Positions 18,844-27,863 of a DNA stretch of 64,000 nucleotides are shown in pieces (the stretch's first letter is position 1; each line of letters opens with the position of its first letter). Under the pieces are notes generated by a model. The model worked only from the letters and a program-made list of their open reading frames with translations, was not told the origin of the DNA and did not search any database. Source of the DNA: Demequina rhizosphaerae (GTDB lineage: Bacteria > Actinomycetota > Actinomycetes > Actinomycetales > Demequinaceae); the NCBI RefSeq assembly GCF_000971255.1, contig NZ_BBMC01000005.1:186001-250000 (forward strand), in the 5' to 3' direction. The translations under genes were made by a program, and so were the position numbers.

Positions 18844-20148
18844 TCATGCGGCGTCTTGTTCGTCGAGGTCGATGTGGAGTCGGGCGATGCCGCCTTGGAT
18901 GGGGGTCCGGGTGGGGTCGATGGTGGCCGGTGGGATGAACCATGGTCTGCCGTCGCGCATCTCGAGCTCCCAGTCGGTGGTGTGGAGTCTGACGTGGCAG
19001 CCGGTGCATAGCGGGACCCCGTCCTTGAGGTCGGTGCGGCCGCCGTCGCGACCCCAATAGCGCCGGTGGTGCACGATGCACCAGGTCGGTGGTGCCAGGC
19101 ACCACGCACAGCCGCCGTCACGCTCCATCAGCGCCTTGCGTTGATCGGCGGTGTACAGGCGGCGTGCACGACCCCAGTCCAGCGGCACCGAGTCGCCACC
19201 CATGACGACGGGCAGGATCCGTGCGTCGACGGCCATCAGCCGCATCGTGCCCACGGTGATCGGGCCCGGCAGCGAGTCGCACGACCCCAGGGCCAGGTCG
19301 TCCTCCAGGTCGGCCGTGTTCACACGGACGATGACCTCGGTGCGCACCCCCGACCCGGGCTCGTTGCAGCCCAGCCCGTGCTGGGCGAGCATCGCCAACG
19401 CGTCCACCCTCACCTGCACCGCGGTGCGCCGGTCCGCCTGCGCCAGCACAGGATCGTCCTGGCGCCGCTGGAACGCGTCCTTGAGCTGGGCGTCGAGCCA
19501 CGCCACGATCGGTGCCGCCGACGCCACATCCAAACGCGCCGACAGCCGGGTCATGCCGTCGGCGTCACGCGAGATCACCAGCGCACGCTGCTCGCGGTGG
19601 CGACGCTCCTTCGCAGCCAACGCCTCCCGGTCCAGGCGCGCCCGCAGCTGCTCGCACGCCCGCCGCAGATCCCGCAGGCTCAACCGCTCCGCCTTCGCCA
19701 CCAGCCTGGCCTCGAGCCCGTCAGGAATCTCGGCGGTCGCGGCGATCGCGTCGAGGGTGTCGGTCAACACCGCCACCGCTGCCGCTCCGATCCGTCCCTC
19801 CTCGTGGGCGGCCGCGATCAGCGGGTACCTTTCCTTCTTCGCCGAGTCGCCCGCATCGATGAGCTTCTGCGCCTCCCCCTCACCGATACCAAGATCCTCG
19901 GCGACCTTGCCCCGTGCGTTGGCGTGCCCGTGGCGGCGTGCCCACCCGTTCGCGCCCCGCTCACGCGCCGAGCGTCGCTGCACGGCAGCCGCCGCGTCCG
20001 CGGCCGCCACGCCCGCATGGCGGTACACCGACGCCACGCACTCCTGGAACAGCCCGAACTCCTCCTCGGCCAACGCATCCAGGTCCACTCCATCGAAGTG
20101 GCGCAGCGCGGCCAACGCCGTCGTGAGGCGGGCCGCGGAGAACGTCAT
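18844..20148 (-). CDS. DUF222 / HNH endonuclease domain protein (13E12-type)
   Basis: A 434-residue protein with an N-terminal helical DUF222 region (about residues 5-300) and a C-terminal HNH nuclease domain: CAWC near 350, IVHHRRYWGRDGGRTDLKDG, then a CTGC-x-VRLH zinc knuckle. This is the 13E12 REP-type family found in many copies in actinobacterial genomes and sometimes associated with mobile DNA. I chose the ATG at 20148 (MTFSAARL), as a further 26 upstream codons look non-coding. It marks the boundary between the plus-strand block and the dapB side of the backbone. Confidence 0.85.
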   Translation of the reverse strand: MTFSAARLTTALAALRHFDGVDLDALAEEEFGLFQECVASVYRHAGVAAADAAAAVQRRSARERGANGWARRHGHANARGKVAEDLGIGEGEAQKLIDAGDSAKKERYPLIAAAHEEGRIGAAAVAVLTDTLDAIAATAEIPDGLEARLVAKAERLSLRDLRRACEQLRARLDREALAAKERRHREQRALVISRDADGMTRLSARLDVASAAPIVAWLDAQLKDAFQRRQDDPVLAQADRRTAVQVRVDALAMLAQHGLGCNEPGSGVRTEVIVRVNTADLEDDLALGSCDSLPGPITVGTMRLMAVDARILPVVMGGDSVPLDWGRARRLYTADQRKALMERDGGCAWCLAPPTWCIVHHRRYWGRDGGRTDLKDGVPLCTGCHVRLHTTDWELEMRDGRPWFIPPATIDPTRTPIQGGIARLHIDLDEQDAA

Positions 20149-20318
20149 GAAACAAGTCCACCACGAGGGTCCGACATCCACACCGACCAGAATCCACAGG
20201 AATACCAGGGAGGATAACTTCCCCACCCCACGGGACCGGGGACATCACCCCACCGCCACGACGCCGCGGCACCACCACCGCACACACCAGGGACGATGCC
20301 AAACACGCCCCGACGGGC

Positions 20319-20777
20319 TCAGCGCTGGGCGCGGTACAGCTGGGCCGCGTGGCGCAGCGCCTTGCGCGCCTCCGCCTTCTCCTCGACCGCCTCGTACGCG
20401 AAGGCGAGGTGGAACCAGGCCGCCCAGCTCTCGGGGTCGAGCTCGACCCCCGTGCGGGCGACCTCGTAGACGTCCTGCTTCGCCTGGTCGGTGAGCCGGC
20501 CGGCGGGCGTACGCTCCCCGTCGTGCAGCGGCAGCCGGCCCTCGGCCTCGAGGCGCGAGGCCATGCGCTGCACCGTGATGCCCGTGCGCCACTCGTTGAC
20601 GAGGAACCACACGGCGATGAGCGGCAGGATGAGCACGAGCACGCCGAGCAGCTTGGCCACCGCCTCGGGCGAGCGCAGCAGCATCAGCGCGATGTTCGCG
20701 ACGAAGCCCATGAGCAGCGCGAGCAGCGCCGTGGACGCGACCGCGGCGAGGAAGGCCGGGCGGCGCATCACGCTCAC
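20319..20777 (-). CDS. Small membrane protein with a TPR-like C-terminus
   Basis: A 152-residue protein with two hydrophobic helices (about residues 10-30 and 42-60) and a soluble C-terminus ending in a TPR-like helix pair (SWAAWFHLAFAYEAVEEKAEARKALRHAA). GTG at 20777 overlaps the dapB stop as GTGA; an ATG three codons in, at 20768, is the alternative. The coupling suggests co-expression with dapB, but no metabolic role is evident. The 170 bp downstream, before the HNH gene, hold only a near-match to the interspersed motif (20291) and a weak hairpin. Confidence 0.7.
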   Translation of the reverse strand: MSVMRRPAFLAAVASTALLALLMGFVANIALMLLRSPEAVAKLLGVLVLILPLIAVWFLVNEWRTGITVQRMASRLEAEGRLPLHDGERTPAGRLTDQAKQDVYEVARTGVELDPESWAAWFHLAFAYEAVEEKAEARKALRHAAQLYRAQR

Positions 20778-21517
20778 AGCGTCATGTACCGGTCGAGGCC
20801 GACCGCGAGGCCCGGGCGGCCGACCACCTCGCGCACGCCCAGCAGCACGCCCGGCATGAAGCTCACGCGGTCGAAGCTGTCGGTGCGGATGGTGAGCTGC
20901 TCGCCCGGGTTGCCGAGGAGCACCTCCTCGTGCGCGACGAGGCCGCGCAGGCGGACGGCGTGGACGTGCACCCCGTCGATGATCGCGCCGCGCGCGCCAT
21001 CCGGGTCGTGCGTGGTGGCGTCGGGCGACGGGCCGATGCCGGCGGCGGCGCGCGCCGCCGCGATCCCCTGCGCGGTGTGGACCGCTGTGCCCGAGGGCGC
21101 GTCGACCTTGTCGGGGTGGTGCAGCTCGACGATCTCGACGGACTCGAAGTAGCGCGCCGCGGCGGCGGAGAAACGCATCGCGAGCACCGCGCCGAGCGCG
21201 AAGTTCGGGGCGATGAGCGCACCCAGCTCGGGACGCTCGCGCAGGTGCTCCTCGACCCGAAGGAGCGCCTCCTCCGTCCAGCCGGTCGTGCCGACCACCG
21301 GGTGGATGCCCAGGTCGATGAGGGCGTGCACGTTCGCCTCGGTCGCGCTCGGGACGGTGAAGTCGACCGCCACCTGCGCGCCCGCGCGGGCCGCCTCGGC
21401 GATGTCGTCGCCGTGGTCGAGCGCCGCGACCAGCTCGAGGTCGGGGGCGCCGTTGACGGCGTCCACGACGTGGGAACCCATGCGCCCGGAGGCGCCCAGC
21501 ACGGCGACGGAGATCAT
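20774..21517 (-). CDS. dapB: 4-hydroxy-tetrahydrodipicolinate reductase
   Basis: A 247-residue enzyme that reduces the DapA product on the way to diaminopimelate and lysine. The N-terminal nucleotide-binding motif is VLGASGRMG at residues 6-14; the catalytic HHPDKVDAPSGTA segment and the tetramerisation domain are intact. ATG at 21517. It overlaps the small membrane protein gene and is preceded by a 41-bp gap after the adaptor gene, with one ACGATGCG copy at 21548. Confidence 0.95.
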   Translation of the reverse strand: MISVAVLGASGRMGSHVVDAVNGAPDLELVAALDHGDDIAEAARAGAQVAVDFTVPSATEANVHALIDLGIHPVVGTTGWTEEALLRVEEHLRERPELGALIAPNFALGAVLAMRFSAAAARYFESVEIVELHHPDKVDAPSGTAVHTAQGIAAARAAAGIGPSPDATTHDPDGARGAIIDGVHVHAVRLRGLVAHEEVLLGNPGEQLTIRTDSFDRVSFMPGVLLGVREVVGRPGLAVGLDRYMTL

Positions 21518-21558
21518 GCGTCGAGCGTACCGGGCGCCTCGCGGGTGACGATGCGGGC

Positions 21559-23553
21559 CTAGCCGGAGAACCCGGGCGGCGCCATGCCGCCGCCCTGCTG
21601 CATCCCACCGCCGGGCATCTGTCCCATCTGCGGCCCCTCGGAGGACTCGTCGTCGCTGCTGAGGCCGGAGAGCAGGCCGCCGGAACCATCGCTTGCCTCC
21701 TCGTCGTCGGACGTGAGGTCCGCGGTGAGGTCGGCGAGGATGACCTCGTCGCCGTCCTCGAGACCGGAGGCGATCTCGGTGTAGACCGCGCCGATCGCGC
21801 CGGTCTCGACCGCGACGTCGGTCGCGAGGCCGTCCTCGCCGATCACCTGCACCGTGGCGTCGCCGGCGGCGTCCGCGACGGCGGACGTCGGCACGACGAG
21901 CACGCCGGACGCGCCCGCGACGGTGATGGTCATGCGGGTGGCCGCGCCGATCCGGATCGAGAAGCCCGGGTCGGGCACCGCGATGGTGACGGCGTACGAC
22001 TGCGAGAAGTCGTTGCCCGAGTTGACGTTGCTCACGCTCGACACCACGCCGTCGACCACGTCGCCGCTGCTGCTCAGCGTGAGCTCGGCCTCCTGGCCGA
22101 CCTCGAGCAGCTGGGCCTCGGTGAGGCTGACGGACAGCTCGACGAGGTACGAGTTGTCCGCGACCAGCGTGATGGCGGCGGTCGTGTCGCCGGCGCTCAC
22201 CGTGCCGTCCTCGTCCATGCCGACCGCCACGATCGTGCCGGCCACGGGAGCGCGCAGCACCGCGTACTCGACCTGCTGCTGCGCCACCTTGAGCGCGGCA
22301 CGCGCCGCCGTGATCTCGGCCTTGTCCGCGAGGATGTCCGCCGCGCTGGGCACGGTCTCCTCTTGGGCCGACCCACCGGACATGGCGTCCTGCGACTGGT
22401 CGTCGGAGCCGTCGTCGGACGAGCCGCCCAGCGAACCGGTCGCGTCGTCCAGCCCGCTCGTGCCGTCGAGGCCGCCCACGGCGCCGCTCGAGCCGTCCTG
22501 AGACTGGGCGGCGTCGTCGCCGGGCATCCCGGCGTCGCCGCCCTGGGAGCCGGTCGCGCGGCTGGAGTCGCCGGTCCCGCCGCTGGAGTCGCCGGAGCCG
22601 TCGCCGCCTGTGCCGCCGGCGTCGCCGGATGCCGCGATGGCGTCCTGAAGCGCCGCCACTGCCTCGTCGACGGCCGTCGCGAGCTCCATGAGCGACGCCT
22701 GCGCCTCGATCGACTCCTGCGACGCCGCGAGCGCCGCCGCCGTCGCCTCCTGGCAGGCCGCGAGCGCCTCGGCGGCATCGGTCGCGCCCGCGTCGTCGGA
22801 CGCGTCGTCCGCCGCATCGTCCACACCGTCGTCGGAGCCGTCGTCCGTGCTCTCGTCGGCGGCCGTGAAGGCGGTGCAGATCTCCTGCGCGTCGGCGGCG
22901 GCCTGCTGCGCCGTCTCGAGGAGCGCCTGCGCGACGTCGTACTGGTCGAGCAGCGCCTGCTGCGCGGCGAGCAGCGCCGCGCGCGCCGCCTCGACCGCGT
23001 CGGCGGACGTGTCCTCGGCCGCCTGGACGATGCGCGTGTCGGCGGGCACGTAGACCGCCGAGACCACCGTCGCGGCGGTCACGCCCGAATCGGAGCCGGA
23101 CCCCGACCCGGACCCGGAATCGGAGGAGTACGACGCCGACTCCGCGGTCGTGGTGCTCGACGTGGCCGAGCTCTGCGCCTCGAGGTCGTCGGCGAGCGCC
23201 TCCTTGGCGTCCGCGAGCGCCTCCTCGGCCTCTGCGACCGCGTCCTCCAGATCGCTCGTGTCGAGGCGGGCGAGCACGTCGCCTGCCTCGACCGTGTCGC
23301 CCTCGGCGACCTTGACCTTCGCGACCGTGCCGTCGACCTGGAACGCGAGGTCCTCCTGGGTTGCCGACGCGATCGCGCCGGTCGCGGTGAGCGTCTGGGT
23401 GACGTCGCCGGACTCGACCGACGCGGTCCGGTAGGTCGCCGAGGCCGACGATCCTCCCGTGAGCACCGCGACGGCCGCGACCGCGCCGACCGCGACGGGC
23501 GCGGCGATCAGCCGCAACCGCCAGCTCCGCACGAGCTCCGCTGCCTGCGCCAT
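21559..23553 (-). CDS. MacA/HlyD-type membrane fusion protein with a long Asp/Ser/Gly-rich insertion
   Basis: A 664-residue exported adaptor. One N-terminal membrane helix (about residues 12-35) is followed by a biotinyl-lipoyl half-motif (VDGTVAKVKVAEGDTVEAGDVLARLD), a very long alanine-rich coiled-coil region interrupted by low-complexity acidic Ser/Gly stretches (about 110-390), the second lipoyl half (YAVLRAPVAGTIVAVG), and beta-barrel domains. The C-terminus is Met/Gly-rich. It is the second adaptor of the operon and is much longer than the first. Its ATG at 23553 shares a base with the lipoprotein stop (TGATG). Confidence 0.85.
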   Translation of the reverse strand: MAQAAELVRSWRLRLIAAPVAVGAVAAVAVLTGGSSASATYRTASVESGDVTQTLTATGAIASATQEDLAFQVDGTVAKVKVAEGDTVEAGDVLARLDTSDLEDAVAEAEEALADAKEALADDLEAQSSATSSTTTAESASYSSDSGSGSGSGSDSGVTAATVVSAVYVPADTRIVQAAEDTSADAVEAARAALLAAQQALLDQYDVAQALLETAQQAAADAQEICTAFTAADESTDDGSDDGVDDAADDASDDAGATDAAEALAACQEATAAALAASQESIEAQASLMELATAVDEAVAALQDAIAASGDAGGTGGDGSGDSSGGTGDSSRATGSQGGDAGMPGDDAAQSQDGSSGAVGGLDGTSGLDDATGSLGGSSDDGSDDQSQDAMSGGSAQEETVPSAADILADKAEITAARAALKVAQQQVEYAVLRAPVAGTIVAVGMDEDGTVSAGDTTAAITLVADNSYLVELSVSLTEAQLLEVGQEAELTLSSSGDVVDGVVSSVSNVNSGNDFSQSYAVTIAVPDPGFSIRIGAATRMTITVAGASGVLVVPTSAVADAAGDATVQVIGEDGLATDVAVETGAIGAVYTEIASGLEDGDEVILADLTADLTSDDEEASDGSGGLLSGLSSDDESSEGPQMGQMPGGGMQQGGGMAPPGFSG

Positions 23554-24461
23554 CACTCCCCGCTCTCGCCCATGGGGCCGCCGTCGCCGCGCTCGCCGGG
23601 CATGCCGCCCTGGCCACCGCCGAAGCCCATCGCGGAGACGCAACCGTCGTCTCCCCCGTCGAAGACGTAGATCTCGGTCGCCGCGTAGCCGCCCGCGTCG
23701 TCCGACTCGCCGTCCGCCGTCAGGCACAGGCCCGCGACGACAGCCTCGGCGTCGGCGCCCTCGGTGCCCGTGATCTCCGCATCGGCGTCGACCGCGACCT
23801 CGGTCTCCTCGCCGTCGGTGCCCTCGACGGTGAGCCCGTCCGAGCTCACCGCGGTGACGGTGCCCGCCACCCGCGACGAGTCGTCGAAGCCGCCGCCGGG
23901 CATCTCTCCGTCGCCCGGGGCGCCCGACGGCAGGTCGGACGGCACCTCGCCGAGCTCCGCGCCGTCCGTGGGCATGTCGCTGGGCATGTCGGTCGGCATC
24001 TCGCCCCCCTCGGGCATCTCGCCGCCCATGCGCCCGCCCGCGCCGCCGAAGCCCAGCGAGCACGAGCCGTCCTCGTCCGCCTCGGTCACGGTGATCGCGG
24101 TCGCCGAGTCGTCGTCGCCGAGCGTCGCGACCACGCACGCGCCGAGCGCGATGTCCGCGAGCGCGAGTTCGACCTGCTGCGTGAAGGCGGTGTCGTCGGT
24201 CCAGCTCACGGCCGTCTGCGTGGACCCGTCCTGGACCTGCGCGAGCCCGTCGGACACGTACGAGATCTCGCCGGTGAGGCCCGACGGCTCGCGCTCCATG
24301 GCCTCGCCTCCCCCGCCGCCCTCGATGGAGCCGAGCACGGCGTCGGACGATGCGGCGGGCGCCGACTCCTCGGTGGACGACGCGGCCTCGCCGGACGAGC
24401 AGCCGGCGAGCAGCCCGGCGCACAGGGTCGCCGCCACGATCGACATGCGGGTCTTGTTCAT
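23553..24461 (-). CDS. DUF5666-like lipoprotein with Met/Pro-rich linkers
   Basis: A 302-residue lipoprotein: signal peptide with lipobox LLAGC (C21). The mature part has two similar small beta domains, one around GEISYVSDGLAQVQDG and one around GTVTAVSSDGLTVEG, resembling the DUF5666 repeat. Between them and at the C-terminus are glycine-, proline- and methionine-rich stretches with repeated GEMP or TDMP units. Its position inside a MacAB-like operon, coupled to the second adaptor, suggests an extracytoplasmic accessory role such as substrate or metal binding; this is inference. Start ATG at 24461. Confidence 0.75.
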   Translation of the reverse strand: MNKTRMSIVAATLCAGLLAGCSSGEAASSTEESAPAASSDAVLGSIEGGGGGEAMEREPSGLTGEISYVSDGLAQVQDGSTQTAVSWTDDTAFTQQVELALADIALGACVVATLGDDDSATAITVTEADEDGSCSLGFGGAGGRMGGEMPEGGEMPTDMPSDMPTDGAELGEVPSDLPSGAPGDGEMPGGGFDDSSRVAGTVTAVSSDGLTVEGTDGEETEVAVDADAEITGTEGADAEAVVAGLCLTADGESDDAGGYAATEIYVFDGGDDGCVSAMGFGGGQGGMPGERGDGGPMGESGE

Positions 24462-24490
24462 CTTCGATTCCTGTTCTCTGTGCTTCACGT

Positions 24491-25723
24491 TCACTGGTCG
24501 CGGAGGGCGTCGATGGGGGCCAGCCGGGCGGCACGGGCCGCGGGGTACACGCCGAAGATCGCGCCGATGCCGACCGCGACGACGACCGACACGACGAGCG
24601 CGAGGCCCGAGACGACGATGGTCGAGCCGAGCACCGACGGCAGGGCGAGCGCGAGGCCGACACCGATGATCACGCCGACCGCGCCGCCGCTGAGGCCGAG
24701 GATCATCGCCTCGATGAGGAACTGGTTGCGGATGTTCGCGGGCGCCGCGCCGAGCGCCTTGCGCAGGCCGATCTCGCGGGTGCGCTCGGTGACCGACACG
24801 AGCATGATGTTCATCACCCCGATGCCGCCGACCAGCAGGGCGAGCGCCGCGATGCCGGTGAGGAGCACGGTGAGCTTCTCGTACACCGACGTGGCCGCGT
24901 CGAGCAGCGAGTCCTGCACCTCGACGGTGAAGTCCGCGTCGTCCGCGCTGGCGATGCCGTGGAGGTTGAGCAGCAGCGCGGTGGTCTCCTGCGAGGCCGC
25001 GCTGAGCGAGTCGGACGAGGCCGCCTTGACGTAGATCGTGTCGACGGACTCGCTGTTGCCCGAGTCGTCGAGCCGCTCGACCATCGTGGTCATGGGGACC
25101 ACGGCGATGTCGTCGAGCGAGGTCTCGCCCGACGAGCCCGCCTCGGCGAGGACGCCGACGACCTCGAGCGCCTCGCCGTCGATCGTGACCTCCTGGCCCA
25201 CCACGCTGGTGGTGCCGAACAGCTCCTCGGCGGTCTCGGCGCCCAGGACGATGACGCTCGCCCCGTCCGCCGCATCGTCCTCCGTGAAGAAGCTGCCGTA
25301 GAGCAGATCGCGCGAGCGCACCTCGGGCCAGCTGGTCGACGTGCCCGTGACGTCCGTGGTCCAGTTGCTCTCGCCGTACTCGAGCGAGAGGCTCGACGCC
25401 TTCTCCGGCGCGACGTCCGCGGCGTCGGGCACCGCGACCTCGGACGCGAGCGCGTCGGCGTCGGTGAGCGTGAGCGTCTCGCCGCTGCCGAAGCCGCCGC
25501 GCATCCCGCTCTCGTCGGTGGACGAGCCCGGGGAGACGATGAGCAGGTCGGATCCGAGGGCCGCGATCTGCTCGCTCACGTCCTTCTGCGTGCCGAGGCC
25601 GAGGCCCACGGTGAGCACCACGGACGCGATGCCGACGACGATGCCCAGCATCGTCAGGGCGGACCGCATCTTGTGCGTGCGGATCGCTCGCCACGAGCTG
25701 GCGAGCAGGTCGGCGGGCCTCAC
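24491..25723 (-). CDS. MacB/FtsX-type ABC transporter permease
   Basis: A 410-residue permease with the MacB layout: one N-terminal transmembrane helix (about residues 20-42), a large extracytoplasmic domain (about 43-280), and three C-terminal helices of the FtsX domain with the characteristic GGIGVMNIMLVSVTERTREIG segment. Such proteins use ATP hydrolysis for mechanotransmission and move substrates through periplasmic-type adaptors. GTG at 25723 overlaps the ATPase stop (GTGA). A 29-bp gap separates it from the lipoprotein gene. Confidence 0.92.
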   Translation of the reverse strand: MRPADLLASSWRAIRTHKMRSALTMLGIVVGIASVVLTVGLGLGTQKDVSEQIAALGSDLLIVSPGSSTDESGMRGGFGSGETLTLTDADALASEVAVPDAADVAPEKASSLSLEYGESNWTTDVTGTSTSWPEVRSRDLLYGSFFTEDDAADGASVIVLGAETAEELFGTTSVVGQEVTIDGEALEVVGVLAEAGSSGETSLDDIAVVPMTTMVERLDDSGNSESVDTIYVKAASSDSLSAASQETTALLLNLHGIASADDADFTVEVQDSLLDAATSVYEKLTVLLTGIAALALLVGGIGVMNIMLVSVTERTREIGLRKALGAAPANIRNQFLIEAMILGLSGGAVGVIIGVGLALALPSVLGSTIVVSGLALVVSVVVAVGIGAIFGVYPAARAARLAPIDALRDQ

Positions 25724-26445
25724 TTGGCGATCTCCGTTCCCGCGCCGACGAACTGGCCGTCGGTGACGTTGTAGACGGTGCCGGCGCGCGCGGCGACGTC
25801 GGACTCGTGGGTGATGAGGACGATGGTGCTGCCCTCCGCGTGGAGGTCGTCGAGCATGCCGAGCACGTCGCGCGTCGAGTGCGAGTCGAGGTTTCCGGTG
25901 GGCTCGTCCGCGAGCACGATCGCGGGCTCGGTCACGAGGGCCCGCGCGATCGCGACGCGCTGCTGCTGGCCGCCGGACAGCTGGCCCGGGTGGTTGCGGC
26001 TCTTGTCCCCCAGGCCGACGCGCTGGAGCGCGACCATGGCGCGCTCGCGACGCTCGGCCGGGGCCACGCCCGCGTAGACGAGCGGCAGCTCGACGTTGCC
26101 CAGCGCGGTGAGGCTCGACAGCAGGTGGAACTGCTGGAAGACGAAGCCGATGCGGCGGTTGCGCGCGGAGGCGAGCGCCACCTCGTCCATCTGGGACACG
26201 TCCTCGCCGGCCAGGACGTACCGGCCGGAGGTGAGCACGTCGAGGCAGCCGAGGATGTTCATGAGCGTGGACTTGCCGGAGCCCGAGGGCCCGACGATGG
26301 CGACGTACTCGCCCGGGAAGATCCGGCAGTCGATGCCGCGCAGGGCCTCGAACTCGATGTCGCCCGTGTGATAGGTCTTGCGGGCGCCGCTCAGCTCGAT
26401 CACCGGGGCGGCGACGTCGAGCGGATCCCTCGTGATGACGGTCAT
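25720..26445 (-). CDS. MacB-type ABC transporter ATPase
   Basis: A 241-residue nucleotide-binding subunit with Walker [10 protein letters not shown], signature [15 protein letters not shown], Walker B IVLADEPTGNLD and the H-loop LITHES, the pattern of the LolD/MacB-ATPase group. It pairs with the downstream permease, to which it is coupled by a GTGA overlap. The ATG at 26445 gives the normal length; a longer frame upstream overlaps the first adaptor. Confidence 0.93.
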   Translation of the reverse strand: MTVITRDPLDVAAPVIELSGARKTYHTGDIEFEALRGIDCRIFPGEYVAIVGPSGSGKSTLMNILGCLDVLTSGRYVLAGEDVSQMDEVALASARNRRIGFVFQQFHLLSSLTALGNVELPLVYAGVAPAERRERAMVALQRVGLGDKSRNHPGQLSGGQQQRVAIARALVTEPAIVLADEPTGNLDSHSTRDVLGMLDDLHAEGSTIVLITHESDVAARAGTVYNVTDGQFVGAGTEIAK

Positions 26446-26483
26446 GTCGGTCCTTGTCGTTGTCGATGCGGGGGCGGGCGGGC

Positions 26484-27734
26484 CTACTGGCCCGGCATCG
26501 CGCCCGTGCCGCCGGGCATCTGGCCGCCGGTGGGCATCTCGCCGCCGCCGGGGAACTCGCCGTTCATGCGCAGGTCGCCGCTGTCGTCGTTGGAGTCCGA
26601 GCCGGAGCCGCCGGACGCCGCCGCCGCGACGGCGAGCAGCTCGCCCTCCTCGAGTCCGTCGAGAACCTCGGTGTAGCTGCCGATCGTGTCGCCCAGGGTG
26701 ACCTCGCGCTGCTCCTCCGCGCCCGCATCGTCCACCACCGTGACGGTCGAGACGCCGTCCGCGGTGGTGACCGCGTTGGTCGGGATCGCGAGGACGTCGA
26801 CCTGGCGGAGGTAGACGATGTCCGCGGTGACGGAGGTGCCCTCGTACAGGCCCTCGACGTCGCCGGTGACCTGGAGGTCGACCGCGTAGGTCGCGCTGCC
26901 GCCCGTCGTCGTGGGGAGGTTGGCGATGTCGGTGACGACGCCGAAGAACTCGCCGTCGACGTCGTCGGCGGTGAAGGTCACCTGGTTGCCCTCGGCGATC
27001 TGGGCGACCTCGTCCTCGGACAGGCTCACGGAGACGGTCCACTCGTCCTGTCCGACGATCGTCACGCCGCTGTCGGTCGAGGTGGTCGCCGCGGTGGTGG
27101 TCATGCCGCCCGCCTGGGTCGAGGAGCCGGAGCTGCCGGACGATCCCGCCGACACCACATCGCCGACCTCGTAGGGCTGCGCGGTCACGAGGCCCGCCAT
27201 GTCCGCGACGAGCTCGGCGTCGCCCATCGCCGCGCGGGCCGTCCTCACGCTCTTCTTGAGCACGGCGACCTGCGCCTCGGCGGCGGAGATCTGCGCCGCG
27301 CTCGCGTCGGAGTCGTCGCCCGCGTCCTCGAGGTTCGCGAGCGTGGCCTTCGCCTGGGCGAGCTCGGCCTGCGCGGAGCGCAGCGCGGCGGTGAGCTGGA
27401 GCGTGTCGATCTTGGCGATCACGTCGCCCTCCGCGACCACGTCGCCGGCCTCGACATACACCGCGGTGACCTCGCCGGAGGCCTCGAAGGCGAGCGAGTC
27501 GGTCGCGACCGCGGCGAGCGTGCCGGACGCCGACACCGACTCCTCAAGGGTCTGGAGGCCCACGGTCACGGTCTGCGTGCCGGCGTCCTCCATGGCGAGT
27601 CCGCCCTGCTCCTGGTCACCTCCCCCGCCCCACAGGGTCATCGCGCCGGCGCCGAGGCCGGCACCGGCCAGCACGGCTCCAGCAGGGATCCCCCACGTCC
27701 GTACGCGGGTCCACCGGGAAGGGTTCTTGGGCAT
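26484..27734 (-). CDS. MacA-like membrane fusion protein (first adaptor)
   Basis: A 416-residue adaptor with an N-terminal membrane helix (about residues 13-35), lipoyl half GEVTAVYVEAGDVVAEGDVI, a short coiled-coil (TAALRSAQAELAQAKATLANLE), a second lipoyl half, and beta-barrel domains. It ends in a Gly/Pro/Met-rich tail (GGGEMPTGGQMPGG). It begins the five-gene operon adaptor-ATPase-permease-lipoprotein-adaptor. The substrate is not evident. Confidence 0.88.
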   Translation of the reverse strand: MPKNPSRWTRVRTWGIPAGAVLAGAGLGAGAMTLWGGGGDQEQGGLAMEDAGTQTVTVGLQTLEESVSASGTLAAVATDSLAFEASGEVTAVYVEAGDVVAEGDVIAKIDTLQLTAALRSAQAELAQAKATLANLEDAGDDSDASAAQISAAEAQVAVLKKSVRTARAAMGDAELVADMAGLVTAQPYEVGDVVSAGSSGSSGSSTQAGGMTTTAATTSTDSGVTIVGQDEWTVSVSLSEDEVAQIAEGNQVTFTADDVDGEFFGVVTDIANLPTTTGGSATYAVDLQVTGDVEGLYEGTSVTADIVYLRQVDVLAIPTNAVTTADGVSTVTVVDDAGAEEQREVTLGDTIGSYTEVLDGLEEGELLAVAAAASGGSGSDSNDDSGDLRMNGEFPGGGEMPTGGQMPGGTGAMPGQ

Positions 27735-27831
27735 CGTCCGTCCGTTCGATCATCGCCGACTGTCGATGCGAAGGTATGGACGGTTCCTGGGAGATGGCTG
27801 GCAATCGGATAAGGGCACCATAAGCACCCGC

Positions 27832-27852
27832 GCAGGAGCGGGAAGCTCCTGC
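27832..27852 (-). terminator. Hairpin terminator after the M16 peptidase gene
   Basis: A perfect 8-bp inverted repeat (27832-27839 with 27845-27852) with a 5-nt loop, 11 bp past the M16 stop and upstream of the MacA-like gene. Confidence 0.65.
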
Positions 27853-27863
27853 TAGAAGCCGGG

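Noticed and set aside
18844-20148. The HNH gene as evidence of a prophage or transposon
   Set aside because: No integrase, transposase, phage structural genes, terminal repeats or target duplications are seen around it; the family is common as isolated genes.
20291-20335. A hairpin terminator after the small membrane protein gene
   Set aside because: Only a 4-bp stem can be drawn; too weak to call.
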